Shown: positions 55,519 through 64,000 of the stretch, piece by piece
Layout: each line of letters begins with the position of its first letter
How positions within the stretch are numbered: the first letter of the stretch is position 1
Origin: Strongylocentrotus droebachiensis
Taxonomy: Eukaryota > Echinodermata > Echinoidea > Camarodonta > Strongylocentrotidae
Assembly (NCBI GenBank): GCA_035222895.1
Contig: JAVYIG010000889.1
Location: forward strand, 362,829 to 426,828
DNA: 64,000 nt
Direction: 5' to 3'
Made by a program: the position numbers and the translations under genes
The notes under the pieces: model-generated
Told to the model about the DNA's origin: nothing
The model's input: only the letters and a program-made list of their open reading frames with translations
The model's database searches: none

Positions 55519-55848
55519 TGTGACGAGATCTGGTTCCATGAACTTGGTAGCAATTCCGAACGACACGAACCAGGTCTCGTCTTATAAATCAGTCAACTCT
55601 CCCAGACAGTCGACTCTCACAACTCACAACTATTCAACGAGGATCTCAATCATGCATTCATCAATCACTTCAATCAAAGTAATATCCGAGACAAATAACG
55701 ACAACTTACAATGATGTTTGATCTTTCAGCTTACTTTACTGCATTACTTACTGCATCAGTACAAAACACGGACTGCCCGTTCGCAGCGTTATCAAATCAG
55801 ACCAAAATGTCGCCCTCTTCAGGTTAAACACTGTAACATTCCGTCACA
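55519..55848 (-). repeat. Gypsy 5' LTR
   Basis: 330 bp, same sequence as the 3' LTR. It contains a TATA-like box (minus strand ATTTATAAG) at about 55581-55589. Downstream is a stem-loop covering most of the presumed R-U5 (55522-55583; arms GACGAGACCTGGTTC and GAACCAGATCTCGTC with one mismatch). Confidence 0.94.
55581..55589 (-). promoter_or_regulatory. TATA-like box in Gypsy LTR
   Basis: ATTTATAAG on the minus strand about 65 bases before the LTR 3' edge. It is the best core-promoter candidate in the LTR. Confidence 0.45.
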
Positions 55849-56049
55849 GTATATACATAAAAACACAAAAAGACATTTACAATACTAATTTGATAGTTAT
55901 AAAAAATAATATAGGTCACCTAGTTCGTTGTGAATCGAATAGGTTTGACCTCTAATATACCCTACATGAGTGCCTCTTGATCTGTTCATCTTAATCACAG
56001 GCACAGGTCACAAGTTCATGACTTTCGCTGAAATTGGAACCCATCCACT

Positions 56050-56695
56050 TCTTTCTCTCTCTCTCTCTCTCTCCTTCTCTCATTCACTTTCACTTAATTA
56101 ATCTCCGTTTCGGAGCTTTCAATTGATCACGACTCTCTTTTCATTTTCCCATCCATTATTCCTTAGCGCTCACAAAGCGATTAACAAAACTAATGTCATC
56201 ACATCCGCTTCCTAATCTATTATTCATTTTTAATTATGTTCCAATTTCTAAAGCTTGGCTTTCAACATTTTCTTTTGTTATATAATTCTCTGCTTCATTG
56301 GCTTTATTTTTCTATTCAGTTGAGATCTTGTCATGGGATTACATTGTGAAGTAAACTGTCAAAAGCCATTGGGAAAGGTCGTTGTGAGAAAAAAAATATG
56401 CATAGTGTGAGGTTTCAAAAGACCGAAATTAAAAGAATTTGCTAAAGATCACCTGCACTGATAAGAACAAATAAGAATACTGAACTACACTAATGTTGGG
56501 TAAAAAACTATTAAACTATTTGTTAAAATATTCACAGAAATGAGCGAATGAGATATTTTCCAAAACCTTTTCTATTAAAAAATATGATAACGCGTAGGAG
56601 ATTAACAGAAAGATTAACATCGGGCTCAAGATAACGATTTTTTTGTAAAAGCAAATTCTGCGAGCGAGCGAAGCAAACGAGTAAAACTAATCATT
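56050..56695 (+). repeat. Dispersed repeat, copy 2 (mate at 20067)
   Basis: It begins with (TC)n and aligns with 20067-20660 for about 500 bases, then shares GCGAGCGAGCGAAGCAAACGAG with 21409. Copy 2 lacks about 700 bases found between these blocks in copy 1. It is non-coding. Confidence 0.8.
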
Positions 56696-56698
56696 TAT

Positions 56699-57061
56699 TA
56701 TACAGTAGGTTTGCGGTTGCACCATGTGTGTGAGAGAGAGAGAGGTTTGAGGAGTCCTGAACAGGACTCTGACTCGGTAATCTTTCTTGGAGGAGTGTAG
56801 TCCTGAAAAGGACTGTTTGTTATCTTTCTTGGCATATAGTTCTCAGGAGAACTATAGCGCTTGGAGAGGATGAGTGGCTCGACGTTTCGAACAGGTTGAC
56901 TATCCGTTCTATCCTGAGAACTATATGCCAAGAAAGATAACAAACAGTCCTTTTCAGGACTACACTCCTCCAAGAAAGATTACCGAGTCAGAGTCCTGTT
57001 CAGGACTCCTCAAACCTCTCTCTCTCTCACACACATGGTGCAACCGCAAACCTACTGTATA
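56699..57061. mobile_element. Foldback element with perfect 150-bp arms
   Basis: Arms 56699-56848 and 56912-57061 are exact reverse complements, with a 63-base loop. The ends TACAGTAGG/CCTACTGTA at a TA(TA) site suggest a Tc1/mariner-like non-autonomous element. Each arm contains two smaller palindromes, GAGTCCTGAACAGGACTC and AGTCCTGAAAAGGACT; a third, TAGTTCTCAGGAGAACTA, sits at the left arm-loop junction. The same peptide appears on both strands because of the palindrome; it is not a gene. Confidence 0.92.
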
Positions 57062-57065
57062 TCTA

Positions 57066-58150
57066 CACTGTTAAAAAAAACAGTAGATTTTACAGAGAAA
57101 AAAATACAGAACCATTCTTTAAAGTGTTGTAACAGCAAATTTTCTGTAATTTAACAGGACAAATGTCTAGAAAAAATGAAGATTTTGTTTTTTTACAGGC
57201 AATTTGCGTGATTTCAGATCCCATATACAGATTTTTTACAATTCTACGGAATGTTCTTTTTTTATTAAGAAAACTTCATTTTTTAACGGATAATAAAAAA
57301 GAAATTACAGAAAACAAAAATACAGAACCATTCTGTAAATTGATGTAACTGGAATTTTCTGCAATTTAACAGGACAGATTTCTATAAGAAAGGGAGATGT
57401 TTTTTTTTAATAGGAATTCTGTATGCTTTCAGATCCAATATGCAGATTTATTATGATTCTACAGAGCGTTTTTTTTTTCAAAGTAAACCTCATGTTTTAA
57501 TGAATAAAAAGAAAGAATCTACAGAAATTAAAATACAGATTCATTCTGTAAAAATGTAAACTAGAAACTTTCTGCAATTTAACAGATCTCTAAAAAGAAG
57601 ATCCCATGTAAATAAATGGAGTGTCTTTTTATTCAAAGTAAACCTCATGTTTTAATGAATAAAAAAAATACAGGAAACAATAATACAGAACCACTCTGAT
57701 AATTAATGTTACTTGACATTTTCTGCTGTGAAAAGGACGGATCTCTCTCCCTCTCTAAAAAAAGGATTGTTTTTTTCTTTATGGAAATTCGTAGGCCTAT
57801 GTTTTTAAGCAGATTTTGCTTTTAATTCTACAAAGTGTCGATTTATTCAAAGCAATCTCATTTAGTTTAATGAATAAAAAAGACAGAATTTATAGAGGAA
57901 AATACCGTAAACAATTCTGTAAAATTAATAGCTGAATTTCACTGCAATTTGACAGAAATCGAAGAAGTTGATGAGGGTTTTTTTTCAAGGACATTCAGAT
58001 CCCCTATAGATATTTAATGTTCTACAAAATACCCTTTTCAATTTAAAAAAAAAAAGACCTTAACTGCCTTTTAATGCCTTAAACTCAACAACGTAAAATA
58101 ATTTGCGGTAAAAATACAAAACCTTTCTGTTAATTGACTCAAGCTGCCGA
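57066..58150. repeat. Diverged ~215-bp tandem satellite (about 5-6 units)
   Basis: A block like ACAGAAAACAAAAATACAGA followed by CCATTCTGTAA recurs at about 57093, 57307, 57515, 57670, 57892 and 58107. TTTCTGCAATTTAACAGGAC and AACCTCATGTTTTAATGAAT recur with it. Spacing is mostly 208-222 bp. Divergence rises to the right. It starts 5 bases after the foldback element. Confidence 0.8.
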
Positions 58151-58549
58151 ATTCGGGCACATTTAAAAGGGAAAGAAGATTTCGTTTTTACCGGAAATTA
58201 GTCTGCTTTTATCAGAGGTTATGCTTTATATAGGCCTAAATTTTAGTAGGCTAGGCATAATTATATATATACTTCAAAGTTCATGTAGACCTCTCAGAAA
58301 TCTTTTTTTTTTATGCCATAAAAACAACACGAACTCCCACGAACTGAAACTGTAACTATACCGGTACCGTAATTTTTCTGCATCTTCTTAATCTTCTTCT
58401 TTTTCTTCTTTTCTATTCTTTTTTTCTTTTTTCTAACAGGAAGTTTTAATAGTGCTTTCATATCTTATTCAGATTTCTGTTTTTTTATTTTATTTTTTCT
58501 TTCTTTTCTTTTTTCTTGCCGCCAACTTTTTTGTTACCGTTAGCGATAG

Positions 58550-58860
58550 CGTGTAACATGCATGCGTGCACTTCGTTCGCGCCCATATATGCATGCATGG
58601 CGATCGATCAGATCAGAACGAACCGGCCGGGCGCGCCGGGCCAGCGCCAGCTATAGCTTGCTAGCTGCTTGCACTCGCACGCGCGCGCCATGCATTAATT
58701 GTGCATGTTTACCATGATGTGTACGTACGTACATGTACAGTGCAGCATAGAAGTTATCTAGTTAGTCTGATCTATGTACATAATGCATGCAGTACATACC
58801 TGCGAAGTTCGTTCGTGAGCTGAGCCTGGGCCTGCCTGTGATTTGAATTGGATTGGGTAA
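58550..58860 (+). promoter_or_regulatory. CpG- and palindrome-rich block; possible promoter/first exon
   Basis: It is unlike its AT-rich surroundings. It contains GGCCGGGCGCGCCGGGCC, CACGCGCGCGCCATGCATTA and a run of 4- to 6-base palindromes (GATC, CATG, GTAC, AGCT, GCGC). A consensus donor, TTGG|GTAAGT, follows at about 58857. It may be the first, untranslated exon of the gene at 59625-62548; no ATG in the right frame is visible. Confidence 0.4.
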
Positions 58861-59019
58861 GTCGATTGTCAATTAAAGTCTCTTTTTCGTTAGGTATTAT
58901 AACAAGAATTTCAATGTAGTGTTTATAGTATTAAGAATTGAGTTTGTTGGTGATCACCACGATGAGATTTAAGTCGGATAGAACTCGAGAATTTATGCTT
59001 AAACTCTAGTAAAGTAAGC

Positions 59020-59310
59020 TAGACCGATTAAATCTGTCTCTGTTTGGGGTAGACCGAAGGCTCCGGCCGTGTGTGTCGCTCTCAGTCATTAACATACGGA
59101 CATTCTCTTTTTACCCTCTGAGTGGAGAGAGGGTAAAAAGAGAATGTCCGTATGTTAATGACTGAGAGCGACACACACGGCCGGAGCCTTCGGTCTATGT
59201 TTGGGGGACCTAGTATTTACAGTACGGTCATTAACGGGGAGGGCCGCCCGATTAATGACCGTACTGTAAATACTAGGCCCCCCAAAACAGAGACAGATTT
59301 AATCGGTCTA
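59020..59310. mobile_element. Palindromic element (host) carrying a nested palindromic element
   Basis: The outer arms TAGACCGATTAAATCTGTCT and its complement (ending at 59310) enclose the palindrome 59209-59277 (CCTAGTATTTACAGTACGGT and complement). When 59050-59197 and one TSD are removed, the rest reads as one continuous foldback. Confidence 0.78.
59050..59197. mobile_element. 148-bp palindromic insert with 9-bp TSD
   Basis: The near-perfect palindrome starts TAGACCGAAGGCTCCGGCCG, with arms of about 70 bases and a loop of a few bases. TGTTTGGGG is duplicated at 59041-59049 and 59198-59206. The 9-bp duplication suggests a Mutator-like mechanism. Its TAGACCG terminus matches that of the host element, so the two belong to related families. 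Confidence 0.85.
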
Positions 59311-59332
59311 AAACTCTAGTAGAATCTAGTAG

Positions 59333-59500
59333 ACTCTAGACTAGACTAGAGTCTAGAGTCTACTCATCAGACATTTTCGCGTTGTTAATTTCGCGCTTGC
59401 GAAGGCTTGTGAAATTAACAACACACGTATTGTTATTTTCGCGGTTCAAAGGCGACTCGCGAAATTCGCGAAAATAAAACCCTCGCGAAAATAACGGCTG
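59333..59500. repeat. Cluster of short palindromes (MITE remnant)
   Basis: GACTCTAGACTAGACTAGAG... is followed by GTTGTTAATTTC...GAAATTAACAAC (59382-59423) and repeated TTCGCGAAAATA-type modules. It probably derives from one or two old foldback elements. Confidence 0.55.
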
Positions 59501-59624
59501 ATACAGTATGTGTTATCCCCCTCAAGGCCCGGCAGTCAATATTATATAAAGGTTTGTAGGTGCCTTATGCCTACCCCTCCAAGCATCTGTTATTTTGCTA
59601 AACATCTAAATTTTATTATTTCAG

Positions 59625-59694
59625 GTTGATGGTAACAAGCAGAAGATTGATGGTGACAAGGACAAGCCTCAGAGTCCATTCATTGCCATAATTG
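59625..59694 (+). CDS. SAMD3-like gene exon A
   Basis: The acceptor is TATTTCAG and the donor ATTG|GTGAGT. It encodes KIDGDKDKPQSPFIAIIG, preceded by VDGNKQ. The frame has no Met. Confidence 0.7.
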
Positions 59695-62548
59695 GTGAGT
59701 TTTTCATGTTTTTCGTTGTGCATGCAATCTGTATAGTACAGAGGTCTTCTTTTTGTTGAGTTCTTTCTCTGATAATAACCCTGTCCTAACAAATGCTGGA
59801 CATAGGTTACACTACATTTCAGCATCCAGTGAGCTTTATTAAGGAAATTATAGGCAAAAATTATTGTATGCATAAATTTGCCTATTTAAAGTAATTACTA
59901 TTTGTTTTTGAATTTGACTGTAAGAGGGTTATGAGCATGTCGGCTTTCGGTGTGATTCCACAACTAATGGCCAAGGTTTTAAAGGGAACTCCTATTACTG
60001 AATGATGGTAATGAAAGGACAGATTGTAACCCTCGAGATAGGGGGGGGGGGGGCTGTGCCAAAAGGGCCCCCTTAAAGGTTTTGGCTGTTGAATGCACGA
60101 TCGCAACAGCAATTGGCACACACCCTACCCAGAATGTAATCTTCAAAATTGTATAGTTTATTGTCAAAAGTTAATTACAATTTATTTTAATTTATACTAA
60201 TTCATACATAATTTATTTTAAATGGCTGTAAATCTAAAATAAAGATCATGAACTATCTAACTTTTGCTACTGACCATCTTTTTAGGATTTCTCATCAAAT
60301 GTACATTAAAACAATTCTGGTACTATATTTCATTTCTTATTTATTTTACTGTTTTTGTTGTTGTTTTTTTGTACTTATCTGTAAATTTAAATCATTGGCA
60401 ACACTATTTCGATCATAAACAACATAAAATTAATTGATTTTAATTGATGGAAGTGAAAAGAATCGTATATTGTTTAATTGTACATTGCAAAATGTATGAA
60501 GTCACTGAAGCGAAACAAAAATCTTTACTGAGAAAAATGTGTTACTGAAAACTTCTAACAGCATAATTTATGTATCATTAGAATCAAATCGATTTACTTT
60601 TTATGACAAAGATGGGTTGAGTTTGTTACGTTTGTCTCTCTAGTTCAAGCTTAAAATAAATAATGACTACATAATCATAGTTTTGTTGGTTGTTTTTTTT
60701 TTTGGGGGGGGGGGGCAAAAGTGAAATTTTTTAAATTTCATATCAGGAAAATATTTAGTCTTGGCTTTAATATCATGCCAAATTTGTTTCATATCAATCT
60801 ACCTTATTTTTTGGATCCTCCTGTCCACTTTTACGTGAACGTGTCCTTATCAGACTTCTCACCTTATATTTCAGGATCAAGGGAAGACATCTTCAAAGGG
60901 CGAAACATCTATTATCTTGTAATAGAAGGATCTGTCGTCAATGATGGAATAGCCACATTCCGGGAAGCAGTGATCACACTGTTCTGCTGTTTCTACGCTC
61001 TTTCCCTAGAGTACCCACCAGAGGGATCAGTCACTATGGAGTTCATCCAAAGGTGGGTATTTTAACTAACTTTTGTTGGGTTGCAACAACAAACAGAAAA
61101 ATCATTAGTTTGAAAGGGCATGATGGCTGCAAGATGAATGGCAAGAACAGTGGTGTTGTCCTTAATCATAGAATCATTGCTGAACATTCCCCAGTTACCA
61201 CTCGATGTTGCATTATTGTCTGTTACCATAGTGACAGCATGACATAATGACTTCAACCTAAAAGACCTGGAAGATGCAACCATTCTTGGCGTTTTGTGTG
61301 AAATATCTGCAACACAAGTCATTCCATGAGGGGTGGTGCCTGTACCTCTCTATGCAAGAGGAATTCATGCTCTCTCCTTCTCTCCTTGGTGGTGCATTAT
61401 TCCATTGTCCTTGATGAGTTGGAAGAAAACCACCTACGGAATATTGACAATAACCTCCACCATGGTATCCTTGTGATATATTACCGTCCTTCATCTCTCC
61501 CTCTCTCTCTTTTCTCTTGTCTGTTCTCTTTCTATCTTTAATCTAAACTCCTCAAAAAAAGTCCTGCAGATCAATTTTGAGCCTTAATATCTTTTTTGCT
61601 CCTTTTCTATGATTATTGAATTTGATATCAATGGAAGGTTCATTTATTCCCCTTTACATTGATACCTCATTTGTAATGGTTATTTTATGCTTGAATGCAC
61701 AGTACTACTGAATACAGATCAAAGTCAGAAGTGAAAAGTTGCTAAATGAATGGCTATTGTTCACATCGAGTTCTTAACTGGTATGAAAAGCTTTTGTGAT
61801 TTTTTTCTTGCTTGTTTGTTAGTTTGTTTGTTTACTTTGTTCATTATTCGTACATTTCAATGCTGTATATTCATGTTTGAAGGACAAAAAATGTTTCAAT
61901 AAATTTCAGGTGGTATTTGTTTTTTTTGTTTTGGCAAGAAGAGGTGTTTTAATCACCAGCTTATGGTTAGAGCACTACTTGTGTTTTGATTTCATACAGA
62001 TTATTGCAAGTTGCTAGCTTAGTATCAGTCCATAACGGAATTGGAAACAAAATCGCTCCTCACATCATTTCATTTTCAGCCATATCCAACCAATAAAACA
62101 AACATAAGCAGAAACAGACCCCCCCCCCCCCCCCCTGCAGGAATCCCGCAAGCAGCTTTTTATTGCCAATCCTCATATTTTATCATAGTCAAAACGATGG
62201 GGAATGTGGGAAAGCCACTATAAAAAGATGCATTTATAGCAGGATTCCTGCTATAAGACAAGGTACAGACTTTTGACAAGTTGTTTAAGTCATTATTTTC
62301 CAAGTCGACATATTTTCTTTCGTTTCAATATTCAAATTTCGAGAAGTTAAGCGTAGTTAGAAGTATGAAGATTAATTTGCAAGATAACATCTCTGTTTGT
62401 ATGTATTTTCAGGGAACTCATTGGCATCAGTCCTGGGGGTCCAGTAAAGAGTGGAGGAAAGAAGAAGAAGAAATCGGCCGTGTCTCCAAAGATAATTGCC
62501 CTCCTTCGTGGAATCGTAGAGTTCGAATCTGACTGGAAAACAGAGTAG
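59625..62548 (+). CDS. C-terminal exons of an uncharacterised SAMD3-like protein
   Basis: Three exons, 59625-59694, 60875-61052 and 62413-62548 (stop TAG), join in frame (384 nt, 127 residues). They read PQSPFIAIIGSREDIFKGRN, then IYYLVIEGSVVND, TFREAVITLFCCFYALSLEY, MEFIQRELIGI, a Lys-rich KSGGKKKKKSAVSPK and a final IIALLRGIVEFESDWKTE. The order 'P.I...G ... YLV.EG ... F..A...LF..FY.L...YP ... EFIQ' matches, from memory, the C-terminal domain of uncharacterised SAMD3-like proteins that are numerous in fishes and some invertebrates. Function is unknown. No in-frame ATG occurs in the first visible exon, so upstream exons are missing or not recognised. Donors and acceptors are canonical. Confidence 0.72.
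60875..61052 (+). CDS. SAMD3-like gene exon B
   Basis: The acceptor is ATATTTCAG and the donor AG|GTGGGT. It encodes IYYLVIEGSVVNDGIATF and the helix AVITLFCCFYALSLEYPPEG. The frame stays open upstream into the intron to an ATG at 60721, but that is probably fortuitous. Confidence 0.8.
62413..62548 (+). CDS. SAMD3-like gene terminal exon
   Basis: The acceptor is TTTTCAG. It encodes ELIGISPGGPVKSGGKKKKK and SPKIIALLRGIVEFESDWKT before the final Glu and TAG. Confidence 0.8.
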
Positions 62549-62726
62549 CAGACATCCAGCTCTCATTTTTTATGCTTCTGTCAATTTGTTTTGAGATGTG
62601 CTTTATTATGCACGATTTTTATTGTGACGAATACATGGATGAGACAATGTGATGTAAGAAACCTGTAAATTTCTATTATTTGTGCCTCATCTTGAAGCCT
62701 TTTCTCAACATCCCCAACATAATGCA

Positions 62727-62732
62727 AATAAA
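62727..62732 (+). terminator. Polyadenylation signal of the SAMD3-like gene
   Basis: AATAAA 179 bases after the stop codon, the first such hexamer downstream. Confidence 0.6.
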
Positions 62733-62749
62733 ATATATATAAGTATTAG

Positions 62750-63540
62750 TATAGTATAGGATGTATGCATCCAGATGTGAAAGGCTTTGATTTTTGGAAA
62801 GAGCCAAGATAGTCCTTGCCAAGGAACAAAGTGAGTTTTTTAGATTTTGTTGGTAATGTAAGAAAACCTCAGCAGGTCCTATTTATAATTTTATACCTAT
62901 ATAATTTGTATATTGTTCTTTTGAAGGTTGTTTATAGTGTTTTCTTGATGATATATGCTACAGTATGCAAACATTATACCATGTTGGTGTTTACCCTGGT
63001 CAACTTTATATACAGGGTGTCCATGAACAATGCCTGACACACTTCTGATAGCACACAGATCAACTTATTAATACCATTGGTAAGAGCAACATTTCCTTAA
63101 GGCCCTGTCACATTAGGCTTGCATGTGACTTGCAAGGAAATTTGTTTTGCTACCCAGGGGTCTGCGATACTGCGATACAACAATATTACATTTTGAAATA
63201 GTTGAGAAGAGGATCGGTTGAAAAATACAAATTTTTGAGGTGCTGAGTATGTACTAATTTGTGTTTTCAAAGGTTGGCAGCTATGCTATGTACATCATCT
63301 TCATCTTTTATTGGAAACATGTACATATTTTTCATTGAGGCAAGTGGGTATTTTGAGAACAAAAATAGACATTTGTATGCTGTTTAGGAAAATAATGTAC
63401 ATTATGCCATCTTCAATCATGAGAACTGATGGCCATATTAATTTGATATTCTTGGCCCGAACTCACAAAGGAGGCTTAAAGGAGAATAAAAGTTAGACAG
63501 TCACATGATTTCAGTGAATGGAGAAGAACAACAAGACTTA
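62750..63540. other. Intergenic, no gene recognised
   Basis: AT-rich sequence between the polyadenylation signal and the terminal foldback element. No coding signal. Confidence 0.45.
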
Positions 63541-64000
63541 ACAGTAAAAGTTTGAGCAAATTTGGATAATCCGTTTTCGAGTTATGTATTTTTGAAGTTT
63601 TAGAAAATCCTTATTATGGACTTCCTTAAGTTGGCAACTTCGCCAGAATTTGTGATGTCATTGTGCTCAACTCTCCATTGGTTATGTACAGAGAGTTTCA
63701 CTTTTTTTCTAATTTTCATCAAAAATAATATTTCCGCCAGTGTATTTTGTTTTTGTATGACATGGCTACATCAATTCTGCAGTATGTCTGAAAGAATCAA
63801 TACAATTGCCCTTTTAATATTTTATAAAAATAAAATGTTGTGAAACTCTCTGTACATAACCAATGGAGAGTTGAGCACAATGACATCACAAATTCTAGCG
63901 GAATTGCCAACTTAAGGAAGTCCATAATAAGGATTTTTTAAAACTTCAAAAATCCATAACCCAAAAAAGGATTATCCAAATTTGCTCAAACTTTTACTGT
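63541..64000. mobile_element. Foldback element running to the window edge
   Basis: The left arm 63541-63701 (ACAGTAAAAGTTTGAGCAAA...) is the imperfect reverse complement of the right arm 63840-64000. The last window base pairs with 63541, so the true ends may lie further out on both sides. The loop is about 138 bases. Non-coding. Confidence 0.85.

Larger units (their letters stand above)
48207..55848 (-). mobile_element. Ty3/Gypsy LTR retrotransposon, near intact and very young
   Basis: The element is 7642 bp with 330-bp LTRs (48207-48536 and 55519-55848) that I read as identical. Their ends are TGTGACG/CGTCACA, and a 4-bp target duplication GTAT lies at 48203-48206 and 55849-55852. The order on the minus strand is 5' LTR, primer-binding site, minisatellite leader, gag, pol (protease, reverse transcriptase, RNase H, integrase: the Ty3/Gypsy order), a C2H2 zinc-finger ORF, polypurine tract and 3' LTR. 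LTR identity implies a recent insertion. The only obvious lesion is a frame-breaking deletion in the gag zinc knuckle. Confidence 0.95.

Noticed and set aside
56698..57074. The same peptide on both strands (PRKITNSPFQDYTPPRKI)
   Set aside because: Caused by the perfect inverted repeat of a foldback element; no coding evidence.
60721..60874. Start of the SAMD3-like gene at the ATG at 60721
   Set aside because: A clear acceptor at 60874 and an in-phase upstream exon with PQSPFIAIIG argue that this stretch is intron.

Overview
The window looks like repeat-dense, AT-rich animal DNA: genes are split into short exons with GT-AG introns, and most of the sequence between exons is transposon-derived. 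An echinoderm, perhaps a sea urchin, is my best guess from the transporter and channel sequences and the style of the tRNA-derived SINEs, but this is inference and not a species call.

Three host genes are supported, all on the plus strand. (1) 343-5082: the last five coding exons of an SLC22-type organic cation/anion transporter whose 5' part lies left of the window. (2) 29107-42913: a complete DEG/ENaC-type sodium channel subunit in eleven exons; the joined lengths keep frame exactly (1701 nt, 566 residues plus stop). (3) 59625-62548: the last three exons of a gene whose C-terminal domain resembles the uncharacterised SAMD3-like family. A palindrome-rich, CpG-rich block at about 58550-58860 could be its promoter and first exon.

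The most notable mobile element is a very young Ty3/Gypsy retrotransposon on the minus strand (48207-55848). Its two 330-bp LTRs appear identical and it has a 4-bp target duplication. Its gag is broken in the zinc knuckle, its pol is fully open, and there is a canonical GGGAAAC slippery heptamer where gag and pol overlap in the -1 relation. A third ORF in the env position encodes a two-finger C2H2 protein and is preceded by a good splice acceptor. The leader is a minisatellite that repeats a splice-donor-like motif. The element sits next to an older decayed LINE.

From 5.6 to 14.3 kb a block of about 4.2 kb is present twice in tandem. Each copy begins with a hAT-like non-autonomous element (CAGGGGCG termini; the first has a perfect 8-bp target duplication) filled with an array of roughly 110-bp units carrying CGCG palindromes. 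Elsewhere there are many foldback/MITE elements. These include TTAA-flanked Kolobok-like copies, TA-flanked Tc1/mariner-like copies, one with 9-bp duplications (Mutator-like), one foldback with perfect 150-bp arms, and a palindrome nested inside another palindrome at 59.0-59.3 kb. SINE fragments, LINE 3' ends, a satellite of about 215 bp, and long microsatellites fill much of the rest.
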